A DNA stretch of 16,586 nucleotides from JBPCRW01 sp050996405 (GTDB lineage: Bacteria > Acidobacteriota > Blastocatellia > Pyrinomonadales > Pyrinomonadaceae). The stretch covers positions 1 through 16,586 of the forward strand of contig JBPCRW010000216.1 of assembly GCA_050996405.1 (NCBI GenBank), written 5' to 3'. Of this stretch, positions 7,005 through 14,415 are shown in pieces. The notes under the pieces were generated by a model, which worked only from the letters and a program-made list of their open reading frames with translations, was not told where the DNA came from and searched no databases. A program made the translations under genes and the position numbers. Each line of letters opens with the position of its first letter. Positions within the stretch are counted from its first letter, which is position 1.

Positions 7005-7217
7005 ATGGCTTTTGTATCAGTTAATAACAATGAATCAATCGAAAGCGCGCTGCGCCGTTTCAAACGTAAAGTGATGACCGAAGAAATTATCAAGGATTTG
7101 AAAAGGCACGCGCATTTTGTTCCGCCCGGACAAAAAGCGAAATTAAAATCGGCGATGGCTCGCAAACGCAACAAAAAACGCAATCGTCCGCGTCCGGTCG
7201 TCAATCGTCCCGAATAA
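7005..7217 (+). CDS. rpsU: 30S ribosomal protein bS21
   Basis: Small-subunit ribosomal protein that lies near the 3' end of 16S rRNA at the platform and helps initiation. The product from ATG 7005 is 70 residues, the usual length. It begins AFVSVNNNESIESALRRFKRKV, matching the family pattern (V..nEs.e.ALRRFKR), and ends in a Lys/Arg-rich tail. A longer frame reaches back to 6915, but that region holds the promoter, so I reject the extension. AGGAG (6984-6988) lies 16 nt upstream of the ATG, farther than usual; a weak or unusual initiation site would not be surprising for a protein that affects anti-Shine-Dalgarno use. surE follows in the same direction 69 nt later. Confidence 0.9.
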   Translation: MAFVSVNNNESIESALRRFKRKVMTEEIIKDLKRHAHFVPPGQKAKLKSAMARKRNKKRNRPRPVVNRPE

Positions 7218-7286
7218 ATTTCGTATTAACAAGTTTGTGATGTGTAACGGGCAAATCGGATGCTCGCTGCACATCTCTATTTTTTT

Positions 7287-8060
7287 ATGCGCGCTGAAAA
7301 GATTCGGATTTTGGTTACTAACGACGACGGGATTCATTCGGAAGGAGTTGCCGCGCTCGAAAACTCCCTGCGCGAAATCGGCGAAGTTTATGTGGTTGCG
7401 CCGGAATCGGAAATGTCGGGCGCGTCGCACAGTTTAACCTTAGCGCGCCCGCTTCGCATCCGAAAAATTGACGAACGCCATTGGACGGTTGACGGCACGC
7501 CGACCGACTGCGTGACCTTAGCGTTAAATCAAATTTTGCCGCCTGAAGAAAGACCGCAAATTTGCGCGTCGGGCATAAATCACGGCGCGAATTTGGGCGA
7601 TGACGCGACCTATTCGGGAACTGTCGCCGGTGCGATGGAAGCGACGATTCTAGGCGTTCCAGGTGTTGCTTTTAGTCTGGTCGCCAACGGGAATTACGAT
7701 TTTACCGAATCGGCAAAAGTTGCGCGGCAAGTTATTGCCAGAGTAATTGAAGAAGGTTTGCCGCCGGGAACTTTGCTGAATGTAAATATTCCGAAAGGCG
7801 TTCCAAAAGGTTTTCGCGTGACGAAGCAGGGTTTTAAAAACGCGCGTCCGGTTATTTCCGAACATACAGACCCGCGCGGCAAACTTTATTACTGGATTGG
7901 CGAAGAGCGAAACGGTTTTCACGCTTCGGACGGTTCGGATTTTGAAGCGATTGACGAAGGTTTTATTTCTCTTACGCCGATGCGAAGCGATTTGACGAAT
8001 TACGCAGCCGTCGAAACTCTGCAAAATTGGAACGAAGTTTTTTTTCGGAAGAAAAATTAA
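7287..8060 (+). CDS. surE: 5'/3'-nucleotidase SurE
   Basis: Metal-dependent phosphatase acting on nucleoside 5'- and 3'-monophosphates, linked to stationary-phase survival. From ATG 7287 the product is 257 residues. Family motifs are all present: the metal-binding NDDG (12-15) right after the first strand, SGASHSLT (44-51), GTPTDCV (70-76), SGINHGANLG (95-104) and YSGTVAGAMEA (109-119). An in-frame ATG at 7260 would add nine residues (MLAAHLYFF) ahead of the normal SurE beginning; neither start has a good ribosome binding site, and I prefer the one that gives the family start. The pairing with pcm just downstream matches the surE-pcm linkage known from enterobacteria, so a shared stress-repair operon is likely. 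Confidence 0.93.
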   Translation: MRAEKIRILVTNDDGIHSEGVAALENSLREIGEVYVVAPESEMSGASHSLTLARPLRIRKIDERHWTVDGTPTDCVTLALNQILPPEERPQICASGINHGANLGDDATYSGTVAGAMEATILGVPGVAFSLVANGNYDFTESAKVARQVIARVIEEGLPPGTLLNVNIPKGVPKGFRVTKQGFKNARPVISEHTDPRGKLYYWIGEERNGFHASDGSDFEAIDEGFISLTPMRSDLTNYAAVETLQNWNEVFFRKKN

Positions 8061-8128
8061 CCGCCGACAAATCAAAATAAACCGAGTCGCCTTCTGAAAT
8101 TTCGCGCCGGATTTTTCTATCCGTCAGA

Positions 8129-8830
8129 TTGATTTATAATTATCTTAATTTTAGAAAGAGAGCAGCGGCTTCGCCCTTGAAACATAAACAGGAATACGAA
8201 ATTCCGCGCGAGCGAATGATTCGACTTTTGCGCGAGCATTACAAAATCGCCGACGAACGAGTTTTACAGGCGATGATGGACGTGCCGCGCGATTTTTTTG
8301 TGCCGACCGCGCTCAAAGCGCAATCTTATAAAGACAACGCGCTGCCGATTGCCGCCAACCAGACCATTTCACAGCCGTTTATTGTGGCGAGAATGACCGA
8401 GCTTTTAGAACTGACTCCGCAGTCAAAAGTCCTGGAAATCGGCGCGGGTTCGGGTTATCAAACGGCGATTTTGTCGCGTCTGGCGCGAATGATTTATGCG
8501 ATTGAGCGTGTTCCGCAACTCGCTTCGGAAGCGCAGAATCGTCTCCGGAAACTCGGCATTCGCAACGTTTCGCTTCGTCAGGGCGACGGAACGCTCGGTT
8601 GGGAAATTTACGCGCCGTTTGACGCGATTTTGGCAGCGGCGGGAAGTCCGAATATTCCCGAACCGCTTTTACAGCAATTGAAAATCGGCGGCAGATTAGT
8701 TTTGCCCGTTGGCGAAAACCAGCAGTCGCAACGCCTGATTCGAGTCACGCGCAACGATAAAAATTTTCAAACAGAAGATTTCGGCGCGTGCGCGTTTGTT
8801 CCTTTGATTGGCGAACACGGGTGGAAGTAA
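8129..8830 (+). CDS. pcm: Protein-L-isoaspartate O-methyltransferase
   Basis: Repairs isoaspartyl damage in ageing proteins by SAM-dependent methylation in the cytoplasm. The frame from TTG 8129 gives 233 residues, with the family block RVLQAMMDVPRDFFVP (44-59), TISQP (79-83), the SAM-binding loop VLEIGAGSGYQTA (101-113), and a C-terminal FVPLIGEHGWK. Very close to the E. coli enzyme around VARMTELLELTPQS. The start is uncertain: TTG 8129 and TTG 8177 lack convincing ribosome binding sites, and ATG 8216 would give 204 residues, near the usual 208. The extra N-terminal residues align poorly, so the true protein is probably shorter than listed. It lies 68 nt after surE. A palindrome begins one base after its stop codon. 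Confidence 0.92.
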   Translation: MIYNYLNFRKRAAASPLKHKQEYEIPRERMIRLLREHYKIADERVLQAMMDVPRDFFVPTALKAQSYKDNALPIAANQTISQPFIVARMTELLELTPQSKVLEIGAGSGYQTAILSRLARMIYAIERVPQLASEAQNRLRKLGIRNVSLRQGDGTLGWEIYAPFDAILAAAGSPNIPEPLLQQLKIGGRLVLPVGENQQSQRLIRVTRNDKNFQTEDFGACAFVPLIGEHGWK

Positions 8831-8831
8831 A

Positions 8832-8884
8832 TGCAAAATGCAGAATAATAAGAGGCATTTTAATTTTGCGCTTTGCATTTTGCA
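8832..8884. repeat. Palindromic element directly after pcm
   Basis: TGCAAAATGCA (8832-8842) and TGCATTTTGCA (8874-8884) are perfect complements separated by 31 nt, with a further AAAAT/ATTTT pairing inside. It starts right after the pcm TAA and ends just before dedA. There is no T-run typical of an intrinsic terminator. Confidence 0.6.
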
Positions 8885-8894
8885 CTAAAAAACT

Positions 8895-9575
8895 ATGGAA
8901 TCAATTACAGATTTACTGCGTTATCTCAATCCGAAAGTTTTGATTTACGCGCTGCTCGGCTGGCTCGGCGGCTATGTTTATTTCGGATTATTTTTCGTCG
9001 TCTTTGCCGAAACAGGTTTAGCCGTCGGATTTTTTTTGCCCGGCGATTCATTGCTGGTCGTTTCAGGTTTGATGGCAAAGACTCTGCCGGACAAATTAAA
9101 TATCATTTTGATTCTGCTCGCGTTTTTCTGTGGCTCGGTTATCGGCGATTCGACCGGTTACTGGACTGGTCGCGTAATGGGAAAACGTCTTTTCAATCGT
9201 GAAAACTCGCTGATTTTCAAGCCGAGCCGCGTCGAAAAAGCAAAAAAGTTCTTTGAAAAATACGGCGCGAAAACCGTTATTCTCGCGCGTTTTGTGCCGA
9301 TTGTGCGAACGTTTGCGCCGATTGTCGTCGGCACAGCAGAAATGCCCTATAAAAAATTTCTGCCCTTCAGTATTCTGGGCGGCGCGCTCTGGATTTCCAT
9401 AATGGTTCTGGCAGGATATTTTTTGGGCGATGTCATCGAACGAGCTTTTAATATCAAACTTGAAGACCATATCGAGAAGGTTGTGATTGTCGTCGTCTTT
9501 TTGTCTCTGCTTCCGCCGATTATCGAATACCTGAAATCACGCTTCGGCAAAAAGGAATCGCAAGCCGAAGTTTGA
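8895..9575 (+). CDS. DedA-family (VTT domain) inner-membrane protein
   Basis: Polytopic inner-membrane protein of the DedA/VTT superfamily; some members flip or transport phospholipid carriers such as undecaprenyl phosphate or phosphatidylethanolamine. 226 residues, normal length. Features: re-entrant and membrane stretches near 17-60 and 67-92, the signature E-T-G-L-A-V-G-F-F-L-P-G-D (39-51), the second signature ARFVPIVRTFAPIVVG (131-146), and hydrophobic helices near 157-180 and 194-212. The basic tail ends KKESQAEV. Substrate cannot be told from sequence. It is 64 nt downstream of pcm with a palindrome between, so it may or may not be co-transcribed. The tRNA promoter begins inside its stop codon. 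Confidence 0.88.
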   Translation: MESITDLLRYLNPKVLIYALLGWLGGYVYFGLFFVVFAETGLAVGFFLPGDSLLVVSGLMAKTLPDKLNIILILLAFFCGSVIGDSTGYWTGRVMGKRLFNRENSLIFKPSRVEKAKKFFEKYGAKTVILARFVPIVRTFAPIVVGTAEMPYKKFLPFSILGGALWISIMVLAGYFLGDVIERAFNIKLEDHIEKVVIVVVFLSLLPPIIEYLKSRFGKKESQAEV

Positions 9576-9600
9576 CTAAAGTTTCGCGGTAACATAAGAT
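9572..9600 (+). promoter_or_regulatory. Promoter of tRNA-Pro
   Basis: TTGACT (9572-9577, 5/6) and TAAGAT (9595-9600, 4/6) are separated by 17 bp, with the expected start near 9607, ten bases before the mature tRNA. The -35 box overlaps the dedA stop codon. Confidence 0.5.
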
Positions 9601-9616
9601 TATAAATTGTTTTCAT

Positions 9617-9693
9617 CGGGGCGTGGCTCAGCCTGGTAGAGCGCACGGTTCGGGACCGTGAGGTCGGATGTTCAAATCATCTCGCCCCGACCA
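9617..9693 (+). tRNA. tRNA-Pro (anticodon CGG)
   Basis: 77-nt cloverleaf with encoded CCA. The acceptor stem CGGGGCG (9617-9623) pairs with CGCCCCG (9683-9689), then A-CCA. The anticodon stem CACGG/CCGTG encloses the loop TTCGGGA, giving anticodon CGG, which reads the proline codon CCG. The D-loop has the AGCCTGGTAGA pattern and the T-loop is TTCAAAT. Confidence 0.97.
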
Positions 9694-9699
9694 ATGTTT

Positions 9700-9725
9700 A
9701 AGCTGACTCGAAAGAGTCGGCTTTT
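9700..9725 (+). terminator. Intrinsic terminator after tRNA-Pro
   Basis: A 10-bp stem (9700-9709 with 9714-9723, including one T-G wobble) is capped by a GAAA tetraloop and runs into TTTTT. It begins seven bases after the tRNA. Confidence 0.9.
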
Positions 9726-9760
9726 TCTGTGGCATCAATCTAAGTATCAAGATTTGAATA

Positions 9761-10174
9761 ATGACACCAAGCATTTTAGCAAAGCAGGCGGAAGTTCCGC
9801 TTTTTACCGTTCGGTATTACACGCGCATCGGTCTTTTGAAGCCGACGCGCGATTCGCATAACGGATACAAGATTTACCAGCCGTCTGATGAAACCAGGCT
9901 CCGGTTTATCATCGCGGCGAAGGAACTAGGATTTACCTTAGCGGAAATCGCCGAAATTTTAGGCGAAGCGAGAGATGGCAATTCACCCTGCCCGATGGTT
10001 CGGGAAATCGTCTCGCGGCGGATTGAAGAAAATCGCCGGAAAATAGCGGACATGAAAAAACTGCAAAAAAAGATGGAGAAGGCTCTTAGCAGTTGGTCTT
10101 CGATGGAAAACTCAATGCCTGACGGACGCTCGGTTTGTCATCTAATCGAGTCAGTCGCGGAAAGTGAAGAATGA
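9761..10174 (+). CDS. MerR-family metal-responsive transcriptional regulator
   Basis: Dimeric activator that binds between -35 and -10 of over-spaced promoters and untwists them when metal is bound. 137 residues. The N-terminal winged helix-turn-helix is canonical (ILAKQAEVPLFTVRYYTRIGLLKP, first helices about 4-22), followed by YQPSDETRLRFI (39-50) and ELGFTLAEIAEIL (55-67), and a long dimerisation helix (about 78-110). Likely metal ligands are Cys77 (SPCPMV) and Cys126-His127 (SVCHLIE). These line up with the first and last ligand positions of ZntR/MerR, but the CDACC-type loop between them is missing. The gene sits immediately upstream of a copper ATPase with a MerR-type promoter in between, so it most likely senses Cu(I) or a similar soft metal. 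No convincing ribosome binding site precedes the ATG. Confidence 0.9.
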   Translation: MTPSILAKQAEVPLFTVRYYTRIGLLKPTRDSHNGYKIYQPSDETRLRFIIAAKELGFTLAEIAEILGEARDGNSPCPMVREIVSRRIEENRRKIADMKKLQKKMEKALSSWSSMENSMPDGRSVCHLIESVAESEE

Positions 10175-10177
10175 CGC

Positions 10178-10209
10178 TTGACCTGACACTCGCTCACAGG
10201 TTGTAGAAT
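10178..10209 (+). promoter_or_regulatory. MerR-type metal-inducible promoter of the copper ATPase
   Basis: TTGACC (10178-10183) and TAGAAT (10204-10209) are separated by 20 bp, longer than the optimum 17, as in MerR-activated promoters. The spacer carries the dyad ACCTG-N11-CAGGT (10181-10201), placed like the CueR site of the E. coli copA promoter, where TTGACCTT also overlaps the left half-site. Confidence 0.82.
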
Positions 10210-10250
10210 GTTTATGTCGTTAAAATTTCGGTGAAAAGCGAGGAAAATAT

Positions 10251-12566
10251 ATGACAGAAAAACATTCGATTAAAAGTAAAGAGTTTATTGACCCGGTGTG
10301 CGGAATGAAAGTCGCGCCGGAAACTTCGGCGGGAAAATACGATTTTGAAGGCAAAACTTATTATTTCTGCTCGGCTGGATGTTTAACTAAATTCCGGCAA
10401 AGCCCGCCCGCGTTTCTTGAAAAAAAAAGTGGAGAAAAACTCGAAGCCGCCGGTAAAGGCGTTGAATACACCTGTCCGATGCACCCGCAGATTGTGCAAA
10501 TTGGACCTGGAAGCTGTCCGATTTGCGGAATGGCACTTGAGCCGAAAGTTTTGACTTTGGACGATAAGCCTGAACAGGAATATCTGGATATGAAGCGGCG
10601 GTTCGTCGTCTGCGCCGTTCTGACGATTCCGGTTTTCGCGCTGGCGATGGCGGAGATGTTGCCGAGCTTTCACGAAATTGTCTCGCCGAGAATTTCAATC
10701 TGGATTCAGTTTATTCTGGCAACGCCGGTTGTCCTGTGGGGCGGATTTCCCTTTTTTCAGAGAGCGTGGACATCGGTTAAAAATGTAAGCCCGAATATGT
10801 TCACGCTGATTGCCATCGGCACGGGCGCGGCTTTTCTTTTCAGCCTTTTCGCGTTATTTCTGCCTTCTCTTTTTCCGGCTTCGATGCAAGATAAACATAC
10901 CGGATTAATTGCCGCGTATTTTGAAGCGGCGGCGGTCATTACAACGCTCGTTCTGCTCGGTCAGGTTTTAGAACTTCGCGCCCGCAGTCAAACTTCGAGC
11001 GCGATTAGAGAGCTTTTAGAGCTTGCGCCGGAAACGGCAATGGTGGTTTTTGACGACGGCAGCGAGTCAGAAATCGCGCTCAAAGATGTGCGGGCAGGAG
11101 CGAAACTGCGCGTTAAGGCAAACGAAAAAATTCCGACCGACGGCGTGATTTTAGAAGGAGAAACTTCAATTGACGAATCGATGGTGACGGGCGAATCAAT
11201 TCCGGTCGAGAAAACGGCGGGCGATAAAGTCATCGGCGGCACAATTAACGGCAGGCGCGGCTTTGTTATGAAAGCGGAAAAAGTCGGAAGCGATACGCTG
11301 CTGGCGCAAATCGTGCGAATGGTCGGCGAAGCGCAACGCTCACGCGCTCCGATTCAGCGTCTGGCAGACGCGGTTGCGGCTTATTTTGTTCCGGCGGTGA
11401 TTTTAGCGGCGATTGCCGCCTTCGTCATTTGGTTGATTCTCGCCGGTTTTTCATCTGCGCTGGTCGCGGCGGTTTCGGTTTTAATAATCGCCTGTCCGTG
11501 CGCTTTAGGACTGGCTACGCCAATGTCGATTATGGTCGGAACAGGTCACGGAGCGCGGCACGGCGTGCTGGTCAAAAAAGCGGAAGCCCTTGAGATTTTA
11601 GAAAAGGTAAATGTCGTTGTCGTCGATAAAACCGGAACGCTGACGATGGGCAAGCCGCGTCTGCGAGAAGTTGCGGCTTTGTCAGGATTTAGTGAAAACG
11701 AAATTCTAAAATTTGCCGCCGGTTTGGAAAAATCGAGCGAGCATCCGCTTGCCGAAGCAATTATTAAGGGCGCGGCGGAAAGAGGCGTAGAACTTGCCGG
11801 AGTCGAAAATTTTGAATCCGTCACCGGCAAAGGAATTTCTGGAACAGCAGCAGCGGACGGCAGAAAAATTCTGCTTGGAAACATCAATCTGATGAAAGAA
11901 AACGGCGTTGATTTTTCTCAAAGCGAAAAAGCCGACGAGCTTCGCGCTGGCGGGCAAACGGTAATGTTTCTTGCCGTCGATAAAAAGTTAGCCGGATTTG
12001 TCGGCGTTGCCGATACGATTAAAGAATCGGCAAAAGAAGCAATTGCCGAATTGCGCGACCAGAATATCGAAGTCGTGATGATGACCGGCGATAATCAAAC
12101 TACTGCGGAAATGGTCGCCAAGTCACTTGGCATCGATAAATTTTTTGCCGACATTCTGCCCGAACAAAAAGCGGGTAAGGTCAAAGAACTACAAGCGCAA
12201 GGGAAAATCGTCGCAATGGCTGGCGACGGCGTGAACGACGCGCCCGCGCTCGCGCAAGCCGAAGTCGGAATTGCGATGGGAACCGGCACGGACGTGGCAA
12301 TGGAATCAGCCGATATAACTCTGCTCAAAGGTGATTTACGCGGCATCCTGCGGGCAAGAAAATTAAGCGCGGCGGTGATGAGCAATATCCGCCAAAATTT
12401 GTTTTTCGCTTTTGTTTATAATCTCGTCGGCATTCCCATCGCCGCCGGCGTTTTATACCCGTTTATCGGCGTTCTCCTAAGTCCTATGATTGCGAGCGCG
12501 GCGATGACTTTCAGTTCCGTGTCGGTTATTCTAAACGCGCTGCGTTTGAGAAATATTAAATTATAG
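10251..12566 (+). CDS. copA: Copper-exporting P1B-type ATPase with YHS and metal-binding N-terminal domains
   Basis: Inner-membrane pump that expels Cu(I) at the cost of ATP. 771 residues. Domain order: YHS domain (about 13-57; DPVCGM at 14-19, FCSAGC at 39-44), heavy-metal-binding zinc-ribbon-like domain (72-98; YTCPMHP and CPICGMALEP), then membrane helices, actuator TGES (313-316), transport-site CPC (415-417), phosphorylation DKTGT (459-463), the P1B His-Pro dipeptide (498-499), and GDGVND (658-663). The last helices contain YN (723-724) and MTFSS (752-756), the P1B-1 Cu(+) signature residues. It lacks the usual GMxCxxC HMA domain. AGGA (10241-10244) precedes the ATG by 6 nt. Regulated by the MerR-type promoter upstream; a decayed gene follows. 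Direct metal specificity is inferred from conserved residues. Confidence 0.95.
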   Translation: MTEKHSIKSKEFIDPVCGMKVAPETSAGKYDFEGKTYYFCSAGCLTKFRQSPPAFLEKKSGEKLEAAGKGVEYTCPMHPQIVQIGPGSCPICGMALEPKVLTLDDKPEQEYLDMKRRFVVCAVLTIPVFALAMAEMLPSFHEIVSPRISIWIQFILATPVVLWGGFPFFQRAWTSVKNVSPNMFTLIAIGTGAAFLFSLFALFLPSLFPASMQDKHTGLIAAYFEAAAVITTLVLLGQVLELRARSQTSSAIRELLELAPETAMVVFDDGSESEIALKDVRAGAKLRVKANEKIPTDGVILEGETSIDESMVTGESIPVEKTAGDKVIGGTINGRRGFVMKAEKVGSDTLLAQIVRMVGEAQRSRAPIQRLADAVAAYFVPAVILAAIAAFVIWLILAGFSSALVAAVSVLIIACPCALGLATPMSIMVGTGHGARHGVLVKKAEALEILEKVNVVVVDKTGTLTMGKPRLREVAALSGFSENEILKFAAGLEKSSEHPLAEAIIKGAAERGVELAGVENFESVTGKGISGTAAADGRKILLGNINLMKENGVDFSQSEKADELRAGGQTVMFLAVDKKLAGFVGVADTIKESAKEAIAELRDQNIEVVMMTGDNQTTAEMVAKSLGIDKFFADILPEQKAGKVKELQAQGKIVAMAGDGVNDAPALAQAEVGIAMGTGTDVAMESADITLLKGDLRGILRARKLSAAVMSNIRQNLFFAFVYNLVGIPIAAGVLYPFIGVLLSPMIASAAMTFSSVSVILNALRLRNIKL

Positions 12567-12662
12567 ATAATTAGACGGGGCGCGCGATTTGAGAAATTTC
12601 AGCATCTAATCGCAGACTATAAACAAAATTCGCTTTGAAGTTATTTCAATTACTTTTTTATA

Positions 12663-13049
12663 GAACCGATTTTCTTGGGCGATATGCTGATGCTGCACGG
12701 CAATATGTTTCTGCGCTACACGAATGTCGGCTCGTCCAGAGATTTATCCGTTGCCGGAGATGGCGACCACAATCGGTTTGACGCGCCTTCGATGTTTACG
12801 GCGATGTAAGTAAGTGGACGAAATTATTTGATAGATGAATCAGTGCGGAAACACGCTACGCACGTAAGTGTGTCTTTTGTGACCTTTATAAAACAATTCT
12901 GTCCGGTTACTTATAGCCATCAACTTACTAATAAATCGCAAATCGGCATACGGGCGATGATGAGTCTCGACCCGATTATCGAGCGCGGCTACGGCTATCC
13001 GCTGCTTTATCAATCGGGCGAAGTTTATAAAAATCAATCCACGCTCTGA
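12663..13049 (+). pseudogene. Remnant of a copper-locus outer-membrane/periplasmic-type protein, interrupted by a small mobile element
   Basis: Two pieces of one frame remain. The first (12663-12806) reads GDMLMLHGNMFLRYTNVG and later RFDAPSMFTAM, then meets a stop at the element boundary. The second (12914-13049) reads YSHQLTNKSQIGIRAMMSLDP, then ERGYGYPLLYQSGEVYKNQ. I recognise this from memory as a family of uncharacterised proteins encoded next to copper pumps, whose next block is normally a conserved DRQHPHD; here the frame ends after KNQSTL with a stop, and only a degraded DGQS in another frame hints at it. No start codon or N-terminal signal peptide is present, and the C-terminal half is missing. 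So the gene lost both ends and took an insertion. The 95 bases before it hold nothing I recognise. Confidence 0.7.
12807..12913. mobile_element. MITE-like element with TA target duplication and about 27-bp terminal inverted repeats
   Basis: The two ends, both starting TAAGTAA inward and sharing GGAC at positions 10-13, match at 21 of 27 positions as inverted repeats. TA is present at both boundaries (12807-12808 and 12912-12913). Removing one TA plus the interior (105 bp net) joins GCGATGTA to TAGCC, giving A-M-Y-S-H in the frame of both flanking pieces. There is no transposase. The TA duplication suggests mobilisation by a Tc1/mariner-IS630-type transposase in trans. Confidence 0.8.
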
Positions 13050-13238
13050 CGGTCAATCTGTATTTCTCTGGCTTTCTTAAGCATTTTCGCTGCTCCCGCA
13101 AAAATTTCCATCTGCCTGCACTTGAAAGAGCGCGAGTTTAGATTTAATTTCGTAATTAGGACTTATACAAAGCCCTATTGAAAATGACCCGGCAAATAAT
13201 TTTCCGCCGGTCATAATTAAAACGGAGGTAAAATCGTA
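13050..13238. other. Intergenic region before the SDR gene
   Basis: Contains further decayed sequence near 13050-13080, then a hairpin (13184-13193 with 13206-13214, one bulged C) ten bases before a GGAGGT ribosome binding site (13224-13229). No T-run follows the hairpin, so it is more likely a leader structure than a terminator. Confidence 0.45.
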
Positions 13239-14273
13239 ATGAAAGCAAAAGAAAAAATAGACCGTCAAAGCAATTCGGAAGTCGTCGTCATAACGGGCGC
13301 GGCGGCTGGACTCGGACGGGCGATTGCGCGGCAATTCGCACGCGACGGGGCGCATATCGGACTTATCGCCCGCGGCATTGACGGGCTTCGAGGCGCGAAA
13401 AAAGATGTCGAAGAACTTGGCGGCAAAGCGATTATTATTCAAGGCGATGTCGCCGACCCTCAGACCACCGAACGCGCGGCGCGGATGGTCGAAGACGAAT
13501 TCGGCGCGATTGATATTTGGATCAATAACGCGATGGTTTCGGTTTTTTCGCCCGTCAAGGAAATGCAGCCCGACGAATACAAGCGCGTGACGGAAGTTAC
13601 ATATCTCGGCGTGGTTTATGGAACGCTTGCCGCTTTGAAAAGAATGCTGCCGCGCGACAGAGGCGTGATTGTGCAGGTCGGTTCGGCACTCGCGTATCGC
13701 GGAATTCCGCTGCAATCGGCTTACTGCGCTTCAAAACACGCGATTCAAGGCTTTATGGATTCTTTGCGGAGCGAACTGCTTCACGATAAATCAAATGTCC
13801 GCGCTTCGATGGTGCAGATGCCTGCGATGAACACGCCGCAATTCGGATGGGTAAAATCGCGTCTGCCGAATAATCCGCAGCCCGTTCCGCCGATTTATCA
13901 GCCCGAAGTCGGCGCGGAAGCGGTTCATTTCGTGGCGCATAATGACCGTCGGGAAATGTATGTCGGTTATCCGACGGTGGAAGCGATTGTCGGCAACAAA
14001 ATCGCGCCGTCAGTCGGCGATTGGTATCTGGCGAAAGAGGGTTACAAAGCGCAGCAAACCGACGAACCCGTTTCGCCTGACAGACAAAATAATCTTTACG
14101 AACCCGTCGCTGGCGACCACGGCGCGCGCGGTTCGTTTGACGCGCGTTCGACCGATTTCAGCCCGCAGCTCTGGGCAGATAAAAATCGCGGCGCGGTCGC
14201 GCTGGCGGGTTTGAGCGTTGCGGCGGGAGTCGCGCTGTTGTGGAATAAATTTCGCAGTGAACGGGATAGTTAA
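13239..14273 (+). CDS. Short-chain dehydrogenase/reductase with C-terminal membrane anchor
   Basis: NAD(P)-dependent oxidoreductase of the classical SDR superfamily. 344 residues, about 90 longer than a classical SDR. Seen: cofactor loop TGAAAGLG (19-26), Asp70 of the GDV motif, NNA (96-98; the usual NNAG has Met instead of Gly), catalytic Ser149, Tyr162 and Lys166 (YCASK). After the Rossmann domain (about 15-250) a Gly/Asp/Pro-rich linker leads to a hydrophobic segment (about 318-335) and a short basic end, suggesting tail anchoring in the inner membrane. GGAGGT lies 9 nt before the ATG. It has its own intergenic regions on both sides and no obvious pathway partner. Substrate cannot be predicted. 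Confidence 0.9.
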   Translation: MKAKEKIDRQSNSEVVVITGAAAGLGRAIARQFARDGAHIGLIARGIDGLRGAKKDVEELGGKAIIIQGDVADPQTTERAARMVEDEFGAIDIWINNAMVSVFSPVKEMQPDEYKRVTEVTYLGVVYGTLAALKRMLPRDRGVIVQVGSALAYRGIPLQSAYCASKHAIQGFMDSLRSELLHDKSNVRASMVQMPAMNTPQFGWVKSRLPNNPQPVPPIYQPEVGAEAVHFVAHNDRREMYVGYPTVEAIVGNKIAPSVGDWYLAKEGYKAQQTDEPVSPDRQNNLYEPVAGDHGARGSFDARSTDFSPQLWADKNRGAVALAGLSVAAGVALLWNKFRSERDS

Positions 14274-14285
14274 GAAAAAGAAATA

Positions 14286-14391
14286 TTTAACTACAGATAT
14301 TCACAGATAAACGCAGATTAAGAGTGATAAAATCGGAATTTATTTTTATCAAAAATCATCTGAGTTAATTCGTGTAAGTCTGTGGTTTAAA
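14286..14391. repeat. 106-bp imperfect palindrome of the ACACAGAT type
   Basis: Left arm (14286-14320) contains CTACAGAT, TCACAGATAAACGCAGATTA. The right arm (14354-14391) carries the complementary ATCTGAGTTAATTCGTG and TCTGTGGTTTAAA. An inner stem GATAAAA (14326-14332) with TTTTATC (14344-14350) surrounds a small loop. This looks like a dispersed intergenic repeat known by sight from many environmental genomes. It fills most of the 142-bp gap before the GH39 gene. Confidence 0.7.
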
Positions 14392-14415
14392 AGTATTTTT
14401 AATTATAAAAATAGT

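Noticed and set aside
12828..13049. 73-codon frame as an intact gene
   Set aside because: It starts inside the mobile element and its second half is a fragment of the decayed gene; treated as pseudogene.
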